Shown here: positions 41,191 through 51,049 of the stretch, in pieces
Position numbering within the stretch: the first letter of the stretch is position 1
Layout: each line of letters begins with the position of its first letter
NCBI RefSeq assembly: GCF_001544195.1
Contig: NZ_BCPY01000010.1
Location: 1-64,000, forward strand
Direction of reading: 5' to 3'
Source: Tetragenococcus solitarius NBRC 100494
Lineage (GTDB): Bacteria > Bacillota > Bacilli > Lactobacillales > Enterococcaceae
Length of the DNA: 64,000 nucleotides
Notes under the pieces: model-generated
Told to the model about the DNA's origin: nothing
Database searches by the model: none
Seen by the model: only the letters and a program-made list of their open reading frames with translations
Program-made: the position numbers and the translations under genes

Positions 41191-43113
41191 ATGCTAGAGG
41201 AAAATTATTATAGATTGTTAAAAGAAAATTTTAATAGTAAAGAAAGTGTAGTAACTGAACTTATTAATTTAGAAGCGATTTTACATTTGCCCAAGGGAAC
41301 TGAACATTTTATTAGTGATGTACACGGAGAATACGGTGCATTTGACCATGTACTACGCAATGGTTCAGGTAGCGTAAAAGAAAAATTAACAGAATGTTTT
41401 AATAAAAAAGATATAGATATTGATGACCTGGCTAGCTTAATTTATTACCCAGAAGAAAAGATTCATTTAGAAAAAGGAAACAAAACAAAAGAAGAAATAA
41501 AAAGTTGGTATGCGCAAAACATTCGTTTGTTAATTACTGTTGTAAATCATGCGAGTCGTAAATATACTCGTTCAAAAGTCCATAAAGCATTACCAGCGCG
41601 TTTTAGTTATATTATTGAAGAACTATTAACTGAAAAACAACAAGAAACTGATAAACAGGCCTATATTCAAGCAATTATTGATCATGTGATTCAATTAAAC
41701 CAAGCTACGGCTCTAATTAGTGCTTTATGTTATGTTATTCAACGTTTTGTCGTTGATCATTTACATGTGGTTGGTGATATCTATGATCGTGGCCCAGCAC
41801 CTGATTTAATTATGGAGCGTTTAATTAATTATCATTCAGTTGATATTCAATGGGGAAATCACGATATTATCTGGCTAGCGAGTATGGCAGGTTCACCTCT
41901 TGCTCTCATTAATGTTTTACGTATTTGTGCTAGATATGGAAACTTAACCATTATTGAAGATCGTTATGGAGTTAACTTACGTCCTTTAGTGGAATATAGT
42001 CAAAAATATTATTCTGTGTTGGATAAATTTTCTCCTAAATTAGAAGACGAGAATAGTTTTACTGCGGCTGAAAAAGATAATTTAAATAAAATCCAGCAAG
42101 CAACTGCCATCTTACAATTTAAATTAGAAGGCCAATTAATCAAACGACGGCCAGAATTCCTCATGGATGAGCGTACTATGTTAGATTTTATTGATTATGC
42201 GAAAAAAACAATTCAACTTGGTGATAAAGTATATCCGCTTGTTAATTTTACAGCACCTACTATTGATCCTACAAACCCTTGTTCTTTAACTAAAGAGGAA
42301 CAACAATTAATAAAAAGTTTACTACATTCTTTTCAAAGTTCTGAACCATTAAAGCGGCATATGGATTTCTTGATGGAAAAAGGAAGTATGTATTTATGTT
42401 ACAACGGAAACTTATTACTTCATGGTTGTATCCCGCTTCATCAAAATGGGGATTTTAAATCACTGCGTATTGGTCAGAAACATTATTCTGGTCAGAAATT
42501 ACTAGACTTTTTTGAAGAGCAAATTCGCTATAGTTATGCTCATCCTGATATTTCGAATGATTTTTTAACTGATTTACTATGGTATTTGTGGACAGGAGAA
42601 TGTTCTTCGTTATTTGGTAAAAAAGTGATGGCCACCTTTGAACGATATTATATAGCAGATAAACAAACGCACCATGAAGAAAAAAATGCTTACTATTTTT
42701 TAAGAAATCAGGAAGAAATCTGTCAAGAAATTTTGAGTGATTTTGGTTTGCCCATTACTGGACATATTATTAACGGTCATACACCAGTAAAAGCAAGTAA
42801 GGGCGAAAGCCCTATTAAAGCGAATGGTCGGATGTTGGTCATTGACGGAGGTTTTGCTAAAAGTTATCAAAAAGAAACTGGCTTAGCTGGATACACTCTA
42901 TTGTCAAACAGCTATGGTTTACAATTAGTCGCTCACCAACCATTTTCTTCAGTAAAAGCCTCGGTAGAACGTCAAAATGATATTTTATCTACCAAACGTT
43001 TGGTAGAAAGAGTCGAAAAACGTACAACTGTATCACAAACGAATGTTGGTAAGAAATTAACGCAAGAAAAAAAGGTACTTGAAAAATTGTATAAAAATTA
43101 TGATTTTTATTAA
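41191..43113 (+). CDS. fbp: Fructose-1,6-bisphosphatase, class III
   Basis: Gluconeogenic phosphatase of the Firmicute class III, 640 residues, with a calcineurin-like metallophosphatase core: ISDVHGEYGAFDHVLRNGSG (about 42-61), VVGDIYDRGP and WGNHD, then INGHTPVKA near the C-terminus. Full length. It lies alone between dnaB and purA, where relatives usually have dnaB next to purA. The ribosome site is modest (GAGAGGCG). Confidence 0.95.
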   Translation: MLEENYYRLLKENFNSKESVVTELINLEAILHLPKGTEHFISDVHGEYGAFDHVLRNGSGSVKEKLTECFNKKDIDIDDLASLIYYPEEKIHLEKGNKTKEEIKSWYAQNIRLLITVVNHASRKYTRSKVHKALPARFSYIIEELLTEKQQETDKQAYIQAIIDHVIQLNQATALISALCYVIQRFVVDHLHVVGDIYDRGPAPDLIMERLINYHSVDIQWGNHDIIWLASMAGSPLALINVLRICARYGNLTIIEDRYGVNLRPLVEYSQKYYSVLDKFSPKLEDENSFTAAEKDNLNKIQQATAILQFKLEGQLIKRRPEFLMDERTMLDFIDYAKKTIQLGDKVYPLVNFTAPTIDPTNPCSLTKEEQQLIKSLLHSFQSSEPLKRHMDFLMEKGSMYLCYNGNLLLHGCIPLHQNGDFKSLRIGQKHYSGQKLLDFFEEQIRYSYAHPDISNDFLTDLLWYLWTGECSSLFGKKVMATFERYYIADKQTHHEEKNAYYFLRNQEEICQEILSDFGLPITGHIINGHTPVKASKGESPIKANGRMLVIDGGFAKSYQKETGLAGYTLLSNSYGLQLVAHQPFSSVKASVERQNDILSTKRLVERVEKRTTVSQTNVGKKLTQEKKVLEKLYKNYDFY

Positions 43114-43159
43114 GGGCTATTTTTCGTCCTTTGTGGCAATTTAATTTAATTTATTTTTT

Positions 43160-43172
43160 AATGTTCGGGAAT
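43160..43172. promoter_or_regulatory. PurBox upstream of purA
   Basis: The reverse complement reads ATTCCCGAACATT, one mismatch from the lactococcal PurBox AWWWCCGAACWWT. It lies about 70 bases before the -10 of the purA promoter. A second, weaker copy (AATATTCGATTTT) starts at 43201. In Lactococcus this box binds PurR, which activates purine genes in response to PRPP. Confidence 0.55.
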
Positions 43173-43216
43173 TAACTAACACTAATTTTGTTGAAAGAAA
43201 AATATTCGATTTTTCA

Positions 43217-43245
43217 TTGTAATAAAAGGAATAAGTTGATACAAT
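43217..43245 (+). promoter_or_regulatory. purA promoter
   Basis: TTGTAA, 17 bases, TACAAT, about 90 bases before the purA start. Confidence 0.6.
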
Positions 43246-43338
43246 AATGCGGGAGTAAGAAACAGTAATAACGAAGTTTATTTGTTACAACTTACTTTTT
43301 TGTTCATTTCAATAGACCAAAAAGAAAGAGGTATCCAT

Positions 43339-44631
43339 ATGTCATCAGTGGTAGTTGTAGGAACTCAATGGGGCGATGAAGGAAAGGGAAAAATTACTGA
43401 TTTTCTAAGTGAAGATGCAGAAGTTATTGCGCGTTATCAAGGTGGTGATAATGCCGGTCATACGATTAAATTTGATAACGTAACTTATAAGTTACATTTA
43501 ATTCCTTCTGGTATTTTTTATAAGGAAAAAACAAGCGTTATCGGCAACGGCGTAGTCGTTAATCCTAAATCTCTTGTAGAAGAATTAAATTATCTAAAAG
43601 AACACGGTGTCTCAACAGAAAATCTACGGATTTCTGATCGTGCTCATGTTATTTTACCCTATCATATTCAATTAGACCAACTACAAGAAGATGCTAAAGG
43701 TGCTGATAAAATCGGGACGACGATTAAAGGAATTGGGCCGGCTTATATGGATAAAGCAGCTCGCGTAGGCATCCGTATTGCTGATTTACTGGACAAGGAT
43801 ATCTTTAGTGAGCGTTTAAAAGCTAATCTAGCAGATAAAAATAGACAATTTGAAAAAATGTATGGTGAAAAAACCATTGCTTTTGAAGATATTTTTGAAG
43901 AATTTTATGAATATGGTCAACAATTTAAACAATATGTAACAGATACTTCTGTCATTTTAAATGATGCTTTGGATCGAGGAAGACGTGTCTTATTTGAAGG
44001 AGCTCAAGGCGTAATGTTGGATATTGACCAAGGAACATATCCTTTTGTCACTTCATCCAATCCAGTTGCTGGAGGCGTAACTATTGGTAGTGGCGTTGGC
44101 CCTTCTAAGATTGATAAAGTTGTCGGCGTATGTAAAGCTTATACTTCTCGTGTTGGTGATGGCCCATTTCCTACAGAGTTATTTGACGAAGTAGGCGATC
44201 AAATTAGAGAAGTAGGTCATGAATACGGGACGACAACAGGACGTCCACGCCGTGTTGGTTGGTTTGACTCAGTGGTTATGCGTCATTCGCGCCGAGTTTC
44301 AGGTATTACGAACCTATCACTAAACTGTATCGACGTATTAAGCGGATTGGATACGGTAAAAATTTGTACTGCCTATGAACTTGATGGAAAATTAATCTAT
44401 CATTATCCTGCTAGTTTAAAAGAACTGAACCGTTGTAAGCCAGTTTATGAAGAACTACCAGGTTGGCAAGAAGATGTCACAAATTGTAAAACTTTAGAAG
44501 AATTGCCAGAAAATGCTCGAAATTATCTTCGTCGGATCTCAGAACTTGTCGGTGTAAGAATTTCTACTTTTTCAGTAGGACCTGATCGCAATCAAACAAA
44601 TATTTTAGAAAGCGTTTGGTCACAAAATTAA
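43339..44631 (+). CDS. purA: Adenylosuccinate synthetase
   Basis: Joins aspartate to IMP with GTP, the first step from IMP to AMP; 430 residues. The start at 43339 ([18 protein letters not shown]) carries the P-loop-like GDEGKGK motif at once; the longer frame start is not homologous to the family. The IMP-binding Asp/His and [10 protein letters not shown] are present. It stands opposite guaB in function, and a PurBox lies upstream. Confidence 0.97.
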   Translation: MSSVVVVGTQWGDEGKGKITDFLSEDAEVIARYQGGDNAGHTIKFDNVTYKLHLIPSGIFYKEKTSVIGNGVVVNPKSLVEELNYLKEHGVSTENLRISDRAHVILPYHIQLDQLQEDAKGADKIGTTIKGIGPAYMDKAARVGIRIADLLDKDIFSERLKANLADKNRQFEKMYGEKTIAFEDIFEEFYEYGQQFKQYVTDTSVILNDALDRGRRVLFEGAQGVMLDIDQGTYPFVTSSNPVAGGVTIGSGVGPSKIDKVVGVCKAYTSRVGDGPFPTELFDEVGDQIREVGHEYGTTTGRPRRVGWFDSVVMRHSRRVSGITNLSLNCIDVLSGLDTVKICTAYELDGKLIYHYPASLKELNRCKPVYEELPGWQEDVTNCKTLEELPENARNYLRRISELVGVRISTFSVGPDRNQTNILESVWSQN

Positions 44632-44969
44632 AAAACTAAATTCTAGTTTTAAATACTGCGAAAAGTTAAGTAGAAATTAGATTAAATCTTGAATGAGGGA
44701 TTTTTGAATAACGTTTTTCAGGTGTGCGGACTGTTAATAGGACGCAAGGATGCAAAAAAAGGCTAATTTTGACACATAAATAAACGGCATTATCAGAAAG
44801 ATAGTTAAAGGGATTTTTACGCCCTTTAATTCATCGGAGACAGTAATGTTGTTCTCACTAAAAAAACACCAGAATTTTATCTGGTGTTTTTTTAATGAAC
44901 GTAAAAAGTTTAATTTATTCGGAAAGGTAAGGTATAATGAATAAAAGTCGACTTTAAAGGAGCGAGAAT
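44632..44969 (+). other. Purine/degV intergenic region, candidate terminated small RNA
   Basis: No ORF accepted. The region contains a TTAAAGGG/CCCTTTAA hairpin near 44811-44829 and a strong terminator at 44863-44893. A -10 TATAAT for degV is at 44933-44938. The stretch 44695-44862 could be the 3' leader of purA or an independent RNA; no known family was recognised. Confidence 0.4.
44863..44893 (+). terminator. Terminator upstream of degV
   Basis: AAAACACCAG/CTGGTGTTTTTTT hairpin with a short loop. Confidence 0.9.
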
Positions 44970-45830
44970 ATGTTTCAGATTATAACAGATGCTTGCTGTG
45001 ATTTACCTGCAAATTTATTAGACAAATACAAAGTGACCTATATTCCTATGTTTATTGAATTAGAAGGGAAAGAATATACTGACGATCTTGGTAAAACTTT
45101 TGATGATAACTGGTTTTTGGCCCAGTTAAAAGAAAACAAGCATCCAAATACCTCACAAATCAATGTGGGAAGATATATAGAATTTTTAGAACCTTATGCA
45201 AAAAATTCTATCCCTGTTTTATATATCAGCTTTTCTTCGGGTCTAAGTGGGTCTTATGAAAGTTCTCTTAATGCAATTAAGTTGATAAAGGAAAAATATC
45301 CTAATTTCGTAGCGACCAGCCTCGATACAAAAACAGCTAGCTTAGGTCAGGGCATGCTGGTGATGGAAGCAGTTCGGTTACAAAAAGCAGGCAAAACGTT
45401 AGAAGAAACAGTACAATGGTTAGAAAAAAATAAAATGCATTTGCGTTCTTGGTTTACTGTTGATGATTTAAAGCACTTGGTACACGGTGGTCGAGTATCT
45501 AAAACTCAAGCAGCTATTGGCGGATTATTAAATATAAAACCTATTCTTAACGTAGATGAGAATGGACAACTACAAAATGTTGACAAAGTACATGGACGAA
45601 AAAAGGCCTTACAGAGGATGGTAGATGAAACCGTCACTGGGGTAGATTTGTCGCTCGTTAATCATTTTTATGTAGCTTATAGTGGTGATGAAAAGGCACT
45701 GGATAAAGTTATTCAACAATTAAAACAACTTTTTCCTAAAACACCGGTAACGTATTATCCTTTAGGACCTACAATTTCTAGTCATACAGGCTATGGATGT
45801 ATTGCGGTGTTTTCAATGGGAAGTAGATAA
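44970..45830 (+). CDS. DegV family fatty-acid-binding protein
   Basis: A 286-residue soluble DegV/FakB-like protein. Typical motifs are IITDACCDLP at the N-terminus, HPNTSQINVG, ISFSSGLSGSY and LKHLVHGGRVSKTQA; the C-terminal GPTISSHTGYG completes the lipid pocket. FakB proteins present fatty acids to the kinase FakA for incorporation into phospholipids. The genome probably has several paralogues, so this one is not named. It is monocistronic. Confidence 0.9.
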   Translation: MFQIITDACCDLPANLLDKYKVTYIPMFIELEGKEYTDDLGKTFDDNWFLAQLKENKHPNTSQINVGRYIEFLEPYAKNSIPVLYISFSSGLSGSYESSLNAIKLIKEKYPNFVATSLDTKTASLGQGMLVMEAVRLQKAGKTLEETVQWLEKNKMHLRSWFTVDDLKHLVHGGRVSKTQAAIGGLLNIKPILNVDENGQLQNVDKVHGRKKALQRMVDETVTGVDLSLVNHFYVAYSGDEKALDKVIQQLKQLFPKTPVTYYPLGPTISSHTGYGCIAVFSMGSR

Positions 45831-45868
45831 AAAAACAAGGACATTTTTGACATGCCCTTGCTTTTTTA
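45831..45868. terminator. Bidirectional terminator between degV and the ABC-F gene
   Basis: AAAAAACAAGGACAT/ATGCCCTTGCTTTTTT with one mismatch, between convergent genes. Confidence 0.8.
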
Positions 45869-45869
45869 T

Positions 45870-47492
45870 TTAAGTATATAGTTGAGTAATGCGTTCTTGT
45901 ACGGCTTCATTTTCTAAGAATTCGTCATAAGTCGTATCCATACGGTCTACAACGCCTTGGTTAGAAACGACAATTACGCGATTAGCTAAAGTTTGTATAA
46001 ATTCATGGTCATGAGAAGTAAAAAGAAGTGCTCCTGAAAAGTCCATTAGTCCATTATTTAGAGCTGTAATTGATTCCAGGTCTAAATGGTTGGTCGGGTC
46101 ATCTAAAAGCAACACATTCGCTTTAGTCAACATAAGTTTAGATAATAGACAACGAACTTTTTCACCACCAGAAAGGACATTCACTTTCTTATTCACTTCT
46201 TCACCAGAAAATAACATTCTGCCTAAAAAACTTCTTAAAAAGGTGTTATCGTCTTCCTCTTTGGATGCGTATTGACGCAACCACTCTAAAATCGTTAATT
46301 GGCTGTCAAATTCGTTACTAGCGTCTTTAGGCATGTAAGCCTGGCTAGTAGTTACGCCCCAACGTACTGTACCTGTATCAGGTTTAATTTGGCCAGTAAT
46401 AACGTTTAACAAAGTTGTAGTTGCAATGTCATCTTTTGCTATAAAAACAACTTTATCATTTTTATTTAGCGTAAAAGAAATATTATCCAAAATTTTCTTA
46501 TCATCGATTGTAACACTAACATTTTCTACTTGTAATAAATCATTGCCGATTTCACGTTCTGGTTTAAAACTAATAAAAGGATAACGGCGAGAAGAAGGCT
46601 GGATGTCATCTAAAGTAATTTTATCCAACATTTTCTTACGGGAAGTTGCTTGTTTTGATTTTGAAGCGTTGGCACTAAAACGAGCAATAAATTCTTGAAG
46701 TTCTTTAATTTGTTCTTCTTTTTTGGCATTGGCTTGTTGTTGTAGTTTTGTGGCTAATTGACTAGATTCTAACCAAAAATCATAGTTTCCAATATATAAT
46801 TGAATTTTTTTATAATCTAAATCTGCCATATGTGTACATACTTTATTTAAAAAGTGACGGTCATGAGATACTACAATAACGGTGTTTTCAAAATTAATCA
46901 AAAACTCTTCTAACCAGTTGATAGAAGGAATATCTAAACCATTTGTTGGCTCATCCAGCAGCAAAACATCCGGTTTACCAAATAATGCTTGGGCTAGCAG
47001 TACTTTTACTTTTTGTCCTTCAGTCAATTCACTCATCTGAACTTGGTGCATTATATCAGGGATGTTTAAACCTTGTAAAAGCACAGCCGCTTCTGATTCA
47101 GCTTCCCAACCATTTAATTCGGCAAACTCTGTTTCTAATTCTGCGGCTCGTATACCATCTTCGTCTGTGAAGTCTTCTTTCGTATATAGTGCATCTTTTT
47201 CTTTCATTACATCATATAAACGTTTATGCCCCATAATAACAGTTTCGATCACTGGAAACTGTTCGTAATCAAAGTGGTTTTGTTTTAATACAGCCATTCG
47301 TTCATCAGGCCCCATGCTAACTGTACCTGTGGATGGTTCGATTTCTCCTGAAAGAATCTTTAAGAAGGTGGACTTACCAGCCCCGTTAGCACCGATTAAG
47401 CCGTAGCAGTTTTCAGGTGTAAATTTTAAATTAACATCATCAAAAAGTTTGCGTCCAGAAAAATGCAAACTTACATTATTTACAGTAATCAA
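45870..47492 (-). CDS. ABC-F ATPase, YkpA/YbiT type, with atypical second Walker A
   Basis: Soluble protein with two tandem ATPase domains and no membrane part, 540 residues. Domain 1: Walker A GANGAGKST, signature LTEGQKVK, Walker B VLLLDEPTNGLD. The linker (about 235-300) is charged and helical, as in translation factors of this family. Domain 2 has signature LSGGEKVR and Walker B VLLLDDPTNHLD, but its Walker A reads AKDDIATTTLL, without the lysine. YkpA relatives, as I recall them, keep a Lys here (IAKTTL). Its role is probably ribosome-associated ATPase activity rather than transport. It has no operon partner. Confidence 0.9.
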   Translation of the reverse strand: MITVNNVSLHFSGRKLFDDVNLKFTPENCYGLIGANGAGKSTFLKILSGEIEPSTGTVSMGPDERMAVLKQNHFDYEQFPVIETVIMGHKRLYDVMKEKDALYTKEDFTDEDGIRAAELETEFAELNGWEAESEAAVLLQGLNIPDIMHQVQMSELTEGQKVKVLLAQALFGKPDVLLLDEPTNGLDIPSINWLEEFLINFENTVIVVSHDRHFLNKVCTHMADLDYKKIQLYIGNYDFWLESSQLATKLQQQANAKKEEQIKELQEFIARFSANASKSKQATSRKKMLDKITLDDIQPSSRRYPFISFKPEREIGNDLLQVENVSVTIDDKKILDNISFTLNKNDKVVFIAKDDIATTTLLNVITGQIKPDTGTVRWGVTTSQAYMPKDASNEFDSQLTILEWLRQYASKEEDDNTFLRSFLGRMLFSGEEVNKKVNVLSGGEKVRCLLSKLMLTKANVLLLDDPTNHLDLESITALNNGLMDFSGALLFTSHDHEFIQTLANRVIVVSNQGVVDRMDTTYDEFLENEAVQERITQLYT

Positions 47493-47664
47493 TAAATTTC
47501 CTCGCTTTTTCGGTATTGGTCTTTTACAGACCTCTGATCATTATAGCGAGGATTTTTAAGTCTTTCAAGTTTACAGTCTAGTTGTACTCATTTTTACCAT
47601 TGTCTTAAGGACTTAAACCTTCTTTTTAATATTACAAATGAGTAAGGGAAATGAACTACAGATT

Positions 47665-47705
47665 AAAAAGCCGAACGGACAAATAGTTTGTCCGTTCGGC
47701 TTTTT
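47665..47705. terminator. Terminator at 47.7 kb
   Basis: AAAAAGCCGAACGGACAAA/TTTGTCCGTTCGGCTTTTT, a long GC-rich perfect stem. On the minus strand it serves the small membrane protein gene. Confidence 0.9.
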
Positions 47706-47710
47706 GTTAA

Positions 47711-47728
47711 AGACTTATGTCACAGCCC
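47711..47728. repeat. Single end of the GGGACTGTG palindromic repeat
   Basis: GACTTATGTCACAGCCCT resembles the ends of the repeat at 12624-12817. No partner end is seen nearby, so it is a remnant or a half copy. Confidence 0.5.
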
Positions 47729-47730
47729 TA

Positions 47731-47937
47731 TCATCTTCTACGTCTTTTATATCTATTTGAATCTCTATTAGTTAACCAGTAAATGATACCACCGATAATT
47801 AATAAAGGAATGCCAAATTTAAAAATAAGATATAAAACGCCGGTTGTTAAGGTTAAGAGAATTTTTAGTAGCATACTTGCTAAAATCAGTCCTACAAAAA
47901 TAATTAAAATATTGGATAAGTTTGAGCGATTTTTCAT
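47731..47937 (-). CDS. Small membrane protein of unknown function
   Basis: A 68-residue protein with two hydrophobic helices (about 9-30 and 34-54) and a basic end (RYKRRRR). The strong site TAGGAGGG lies before its ATG, and a terminator lies downstream, so it is probably a real gene. No family was recognised; a membrane-stress or small transporter-accessory role would be guesswork. Confidence 0.7.
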   Translation of the reverse strand: MKNRSNLSNILIIFVGLILASMLLKILLTLTTGVLYLIFKFGIPLLIIGGIIYWLTNRDSNRYKRRRR

Positions 47938-48055
47938 AAAATGTCCCTCCTATTTTTCATTATTAAGAATAGCAAATTTTTTCCCACTACGCATCCGACT
48001 TAAACAGTAAGTTCTGTTAAAATAAAAGAAATAGTTTAGAAAAGAGGAATATTAT

Positions 48056-48694
48056 ATGTCCAAAACAACCCCAAAAGTACCCTTATCGCCCAAACTTCCT
48101 GCTTTGACAACAGGAGAATTTTTCCTTGAAGATGAAGTCATTGTTTCTGGAATAAAAGTCGAAAATAAAGATCAGAGTTACGTATCAGCCAAAAATATTG
48201 TTCTGAGAGAATCTGAATTAAAACATTTTATTATGCAAAATACTCAATTAGAACGTTTTGAGTGTAGCAATGTTATTTTCGACCACTGTGATTTTTCTAA
48301 TTTAAGCTGGTTAGGTGCTAGTTTTCACCAGGTTATTTTTCGACAATGTAAATTAGTCGGAACCAATTTCGCTGAAAGCTATTTGCGTGATTGTGTATTT
48401 GACGATTGTCTCATTAATTTTGCTTCATTTAGTTATACAAAGCTTAACACGGTTAGCTTTAACCATTGTGCGCTAAATGAAGCAGAATTTAACGAAGTGA
48501 AATGGAAAAATTTAACTATACAAAACAATCAATTAACTCGCTCAAGCTGGTTTTTTACTAACTTGGCTGGTCTTGATTTATCAACCAATTCTTTTGAAAA
48601 CATCGCTTTATCACAAGAACTTCTCAAGGGCCTTAAAGTCAACCAAGAGCAAGCGATCACGATTGCAAGAGGGCTAGGGCTAGTGATTGAATAA
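48056..48694 (+). CDS. Pentapeptide-repeat protein
   Basis: A 212-residue protein built mainly of pentapeptide repeats (A/C/S-x-F/L-x-x): CNVIFDHCDFSNLSWLGASF, then CKLVGTNFAESYLRDCVFDD. It should form a right-handed beta-helix. Length and fold resemble Qnr-type proteins (about 210-220 residues) that mimic DNA and protect gyrase from quinolones. The repeats are irregular and no gyrase gene is adjacent, so a quinolone role is only a possibility. The start follows AGAGGAATATT. A parS site lies just downstream. Confidence 0.7.
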   Translation: MSKTTPKVPLSPKLPALTTGEFFLEDEVIVSGIKVENKDQSYVSAKNIVLRESELKHFIMQNTQLERFECSNVIFDHCDFSNLSWLGASFHQVIFRQCKLVGTNFAESYLRDCVFDDCLINFASFSYTKLNTVSFNHCALNEAEFNEVKWKNLTIQNNQLTRSSWFFTNLAGLDLSTNSFENIALSQELLKGLKVNQEQAITIARGLGLVIE

Positions 48695-48714
48695 GTTAGA
48701 AAAGCTGTAAGTCC

Positions 48715-48730
48715 TGTTTCACGTGAAACT
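48715..48730. promoter_or_regulatory. parS site 2
   Basis: TGTTTCACGTGAAACT has the full parS palindrome, one end mismatch from consensus. It abuts the proA stop codon, about 20 kb right of oriC. Confidence 0.9.
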
Positions 48731-49977
48731 CACTTTCTAATTTGGCCATCCCCATAGATAATATATTTTGTGCTGGTTAATGCTTCTAACCCCATAGGAC
48801 CTCTAGCGTGTAATTTCTGGGTAGAAATGCCAATTTCAGCGCCAAATCCAAAAACAAAACCATCAGTAAAACGAGTGGAGGCATTGACATAAACGGCAGC
48901 TGCATCGACTTCATTTAAGAATTTTTGTGTAGCAAAGTAATTATCAGTTACGATTGCTTCTGAATGTTTTGTATTATAATAGTTGATATGTGCGATGGCT
49001 TCATCAATAGAATCTACTACTTTTACGGCTAAAATATAATCTAAAAACTCAGTAGCCCAATCTTCTTTTGTAGCTAAGGTTGCAGAAGGAAGATACTCGC
49101 TAGCACGTTGATCCGCATGTAGTTCAACGTCCAGTTCGATTAATTTTTCTTCTATTGCCGGTAAGAAAAAAGCAGCAACTTCTTTATGAATCAAAAGTGT
49201 CTCACATGCATTGCAGACAGAAGGTCGTTGTGCTTTGGCGTTGGCAATGATTTCAATTGCCATATCGAGTTGTGCCTCTTTATCAACGTAAATATGGTTG
49301 TTGCCTGTACCAGTTTCAATGACGGGTACTTTTGCGTTTTCTTTGACATGTTTGATTAAACCAGCACCGCCACGTGGGATTAAAACATCTAAAAAGTCGG
49401 TTAACTGCATCATTTCATCAGCTGTCTCATGCATAGTATCATCAACAAACTGGATGGCATACCTCGAAAAATGATTTTTTTCTAAAGCTTCTTGTAAAAT
49501 ATCCACTAATAATTGGTTAGAGTAGAAACTTTCCTTACCTCCCCGTAAAATAACTGCGTTTCCTGATTTAAAGCACAAACTTGCTGCATCTGTTGTCACA
49601 TTAGGACGTGATTCATAAATAATACCAATGACACCAATGGGGACTTGTTTTTGTCCAATCGTCAAACCATCTTCATTTTTCCACATATGTTTGATTGTAC
49701 CAATTGGATCCTTTAACTGAGCCACCTGGCGTATACCATCTGCCATTGCTTCAACACGTTCTTTTGTTAGACGCAAGCGGTCTTTCATTACTTCTTTTAT
49801 ACCATTTTCGTCTGCTTGATCGAGGTCACTTTGGTTGGCCTGTAAAATTTCTTCCGTATTATCCTGGATTGCTGCAGCCATAGAGTACAAAAGCTGATTT
49901 TTTTGTTTTGTATCTAAGAGCCCTAATTGAGTCGCTGCTCGTTTCGCTTGGTCTCCTAATAATTGTAAATCTGTCAA
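48730..49977 (-). CDS. proA: Gamma-glutamyl phosphate reductase
   Basis: NADPH-dependent second enzyme of proline synthesis from glutamate; 415 residues. The ALDH-fold shows [35 protein letters not shown] and the catalytic Cys in [10 protein letters not shown]. The start is TTG at 49977, overlapping the proB stop, after AAGGGGGAATCATC. It is translationally coupled to proB. Confidence 0.96.
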   Translation of the reverse strand: MTDLQLLGDQAKRAATQLGLLDTKQKNQLLYSMAAAIQDNTEEILQANQSDLDQADENGIKEVMKDRLRLTKERVEAMADGIRQVAQLKDPIGTIKHMWKNEDGLTIGQKQVPIGVIGIIYESRPNVTTDAASLCFKSGNAVILRGGKESFYSNQLLVDILQEALEKNHFSRYAIQFVDDTMHETADEMMQLTDFLDVLIPRGGAGLIKHVKENAKVPVIETGTGNNHIYVDKEAQLDMAIEIIANAKAQRPSVCNACETLLIHKEVAAFFLPAIEEKLIELDVELHADQRASEYLPSATLATKEDWATEFLDYILAVKVVDSIDEAIAHINYYNTKHSEAIVTDNYFATQKFLNEVDAAAVYVNASTRFTDGFVFGFGAEIGISTQKLHARGPMGLEALTSTKYIIYGDGQIRK

Positions 49978-50780
49978 GATGATTCCCCCTTAAACAAGGT
50001 GCCGACCTTTGCACCATTTAGTATATCAAAAATAATTCTAGGCCGTTTTCCATTTGCCAGTACCATACTACCATTTACATCTAATACTTGTTTTGCCGCT
50101 TTGAGTTTGCTTACCATGCCGCCAGTACCAAAACGATCATTGCTGGCTCCAGCCTGTTCCATTAACTCATCGTCAATCTTTGTGATACGTTGATGCAGCT
50201 TGGCCTGAGAATTTTTTAACGGATTGTCAGAATAAAAGCCATCAATGTTAGAAAGCATAATTAATAATTCAGCTCGCATTAGTTCACTGACGATAGTCGA
50301 AAGTCGATCATTATCGCCAAATTTTGTTAAGTGATCCAATTCATCCACTGCTACGGTATCATTTTCATTAATAATAGGAATAATACCCATAGCAAGTAGC
50401 TCTTCTAAGGTGTTGACCACATTGTTGCGGCTTTCTGGATATTCTACAATGTCTCTGGTTAAAAGAACCTGAGCTATCTGTTGACTGTACACTTGAAAAC
50501 GTTGGCTGTAAATATCCATTAGTTCTGCTTGCCCAACCGCTGCTACGGCTTGTTGCTCTGGAATTGAAACAGGCCGCTGGGTTAACTGTAACTGGTTTAA
50601 CCCCACGCCAATCGCTCCAGAGGAAACCAAAATGACTTCTTTGCCACGATTTTGCAAATCGGTTAAGACAAAAGCTAATTCGTCAATGCTTGATAAATTA
50701 ATATTTCCATTTGGATAAATCAAAGTAGTAGTGCCGACCTTTATTACAATACGTTTTGCATCTTTAATTGTTTTACACAT
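49974..50780 (-). CDS. proB: Glutamate 5-kinase
   Basis: Phosphorylates glutamate, the first and feedback-controlled step of proline synthesis. It has 268 residues from the ATG at 50780 ([18 protein letters not shown]); GGAGA lies just before it. It is the short form without the C-terminal PUA domain. Motifs: [30 protein letters not shown] and [12 protein letters not shown]. Confidence 0.95.
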   Translation of the reverse strand: MCKTIKDAKRIVIKVGTTTLIYPNGNINLSSIDELAFVLTDLQNRGKEVILVSSGAIGVGLNQLQLTQRPVSIPEQQAVAAVGQAELMDIYSQRFQVYSQQIAQVLLTRDIVEYPESRNNVVNTLEELLAMGIIPIINENDTVAVDELDHLTKFGDNDRLSTIVSELMRAELLIMLSNIDGFYSDNPLKNSQAKLHQRITKIDDELMEQAGASNDRFGTGGMVSKLKAAKQVLDVNGSMVLANGKRPRIIFDILNGAKVGTLFKGESS

Positions 50781-50917
50781 AACATTCTCCATCTTTTTCC
50801 TTATTACTACCTATTGTACTAACATTTGCAGGTTTCGTCATTTATTATGCAAAAATTATTAGAGAAAGTTTAGAATCAAACATGTTTTATTGAATATTCG
50901 AAAGATTCAAAAAACGA

Positions 50918-50963
50918 TTGACATAAGGTCTCCATGGTGTTAATTTGTTAAATATTAAACAAA
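50918..50963 (+). promoter_or_regulatory. Promoter and palindromic operator of the aminotransferase operon
   Basis: TTGACA (50918-50923), 17 bases, TAATTT (50941-50946). A 20-bp near-palindrome TTTGTTAAATATTAAACAAA (50944-50963) overlaps the -10 and the start site, the usual place for a repressor. No adjacent regulator gene is present. Confidence 0.6.
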
Positions 50964-51049
50964 GTGTTCTTTTATTCAACTTGATTATCTACGAAAAAAT
51001 TTGGAAAAGTCAGAATTATCATACTTATATGAAGTAGGAGGTTTATTGT

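Noticed and set aside
44715-44770. c-di-GMP (GEMM) riboswitch because of GGACGCAAGGATGC
   Set aside because: Only a short part resembles the consensus; the other conserved helix and loop are missing.
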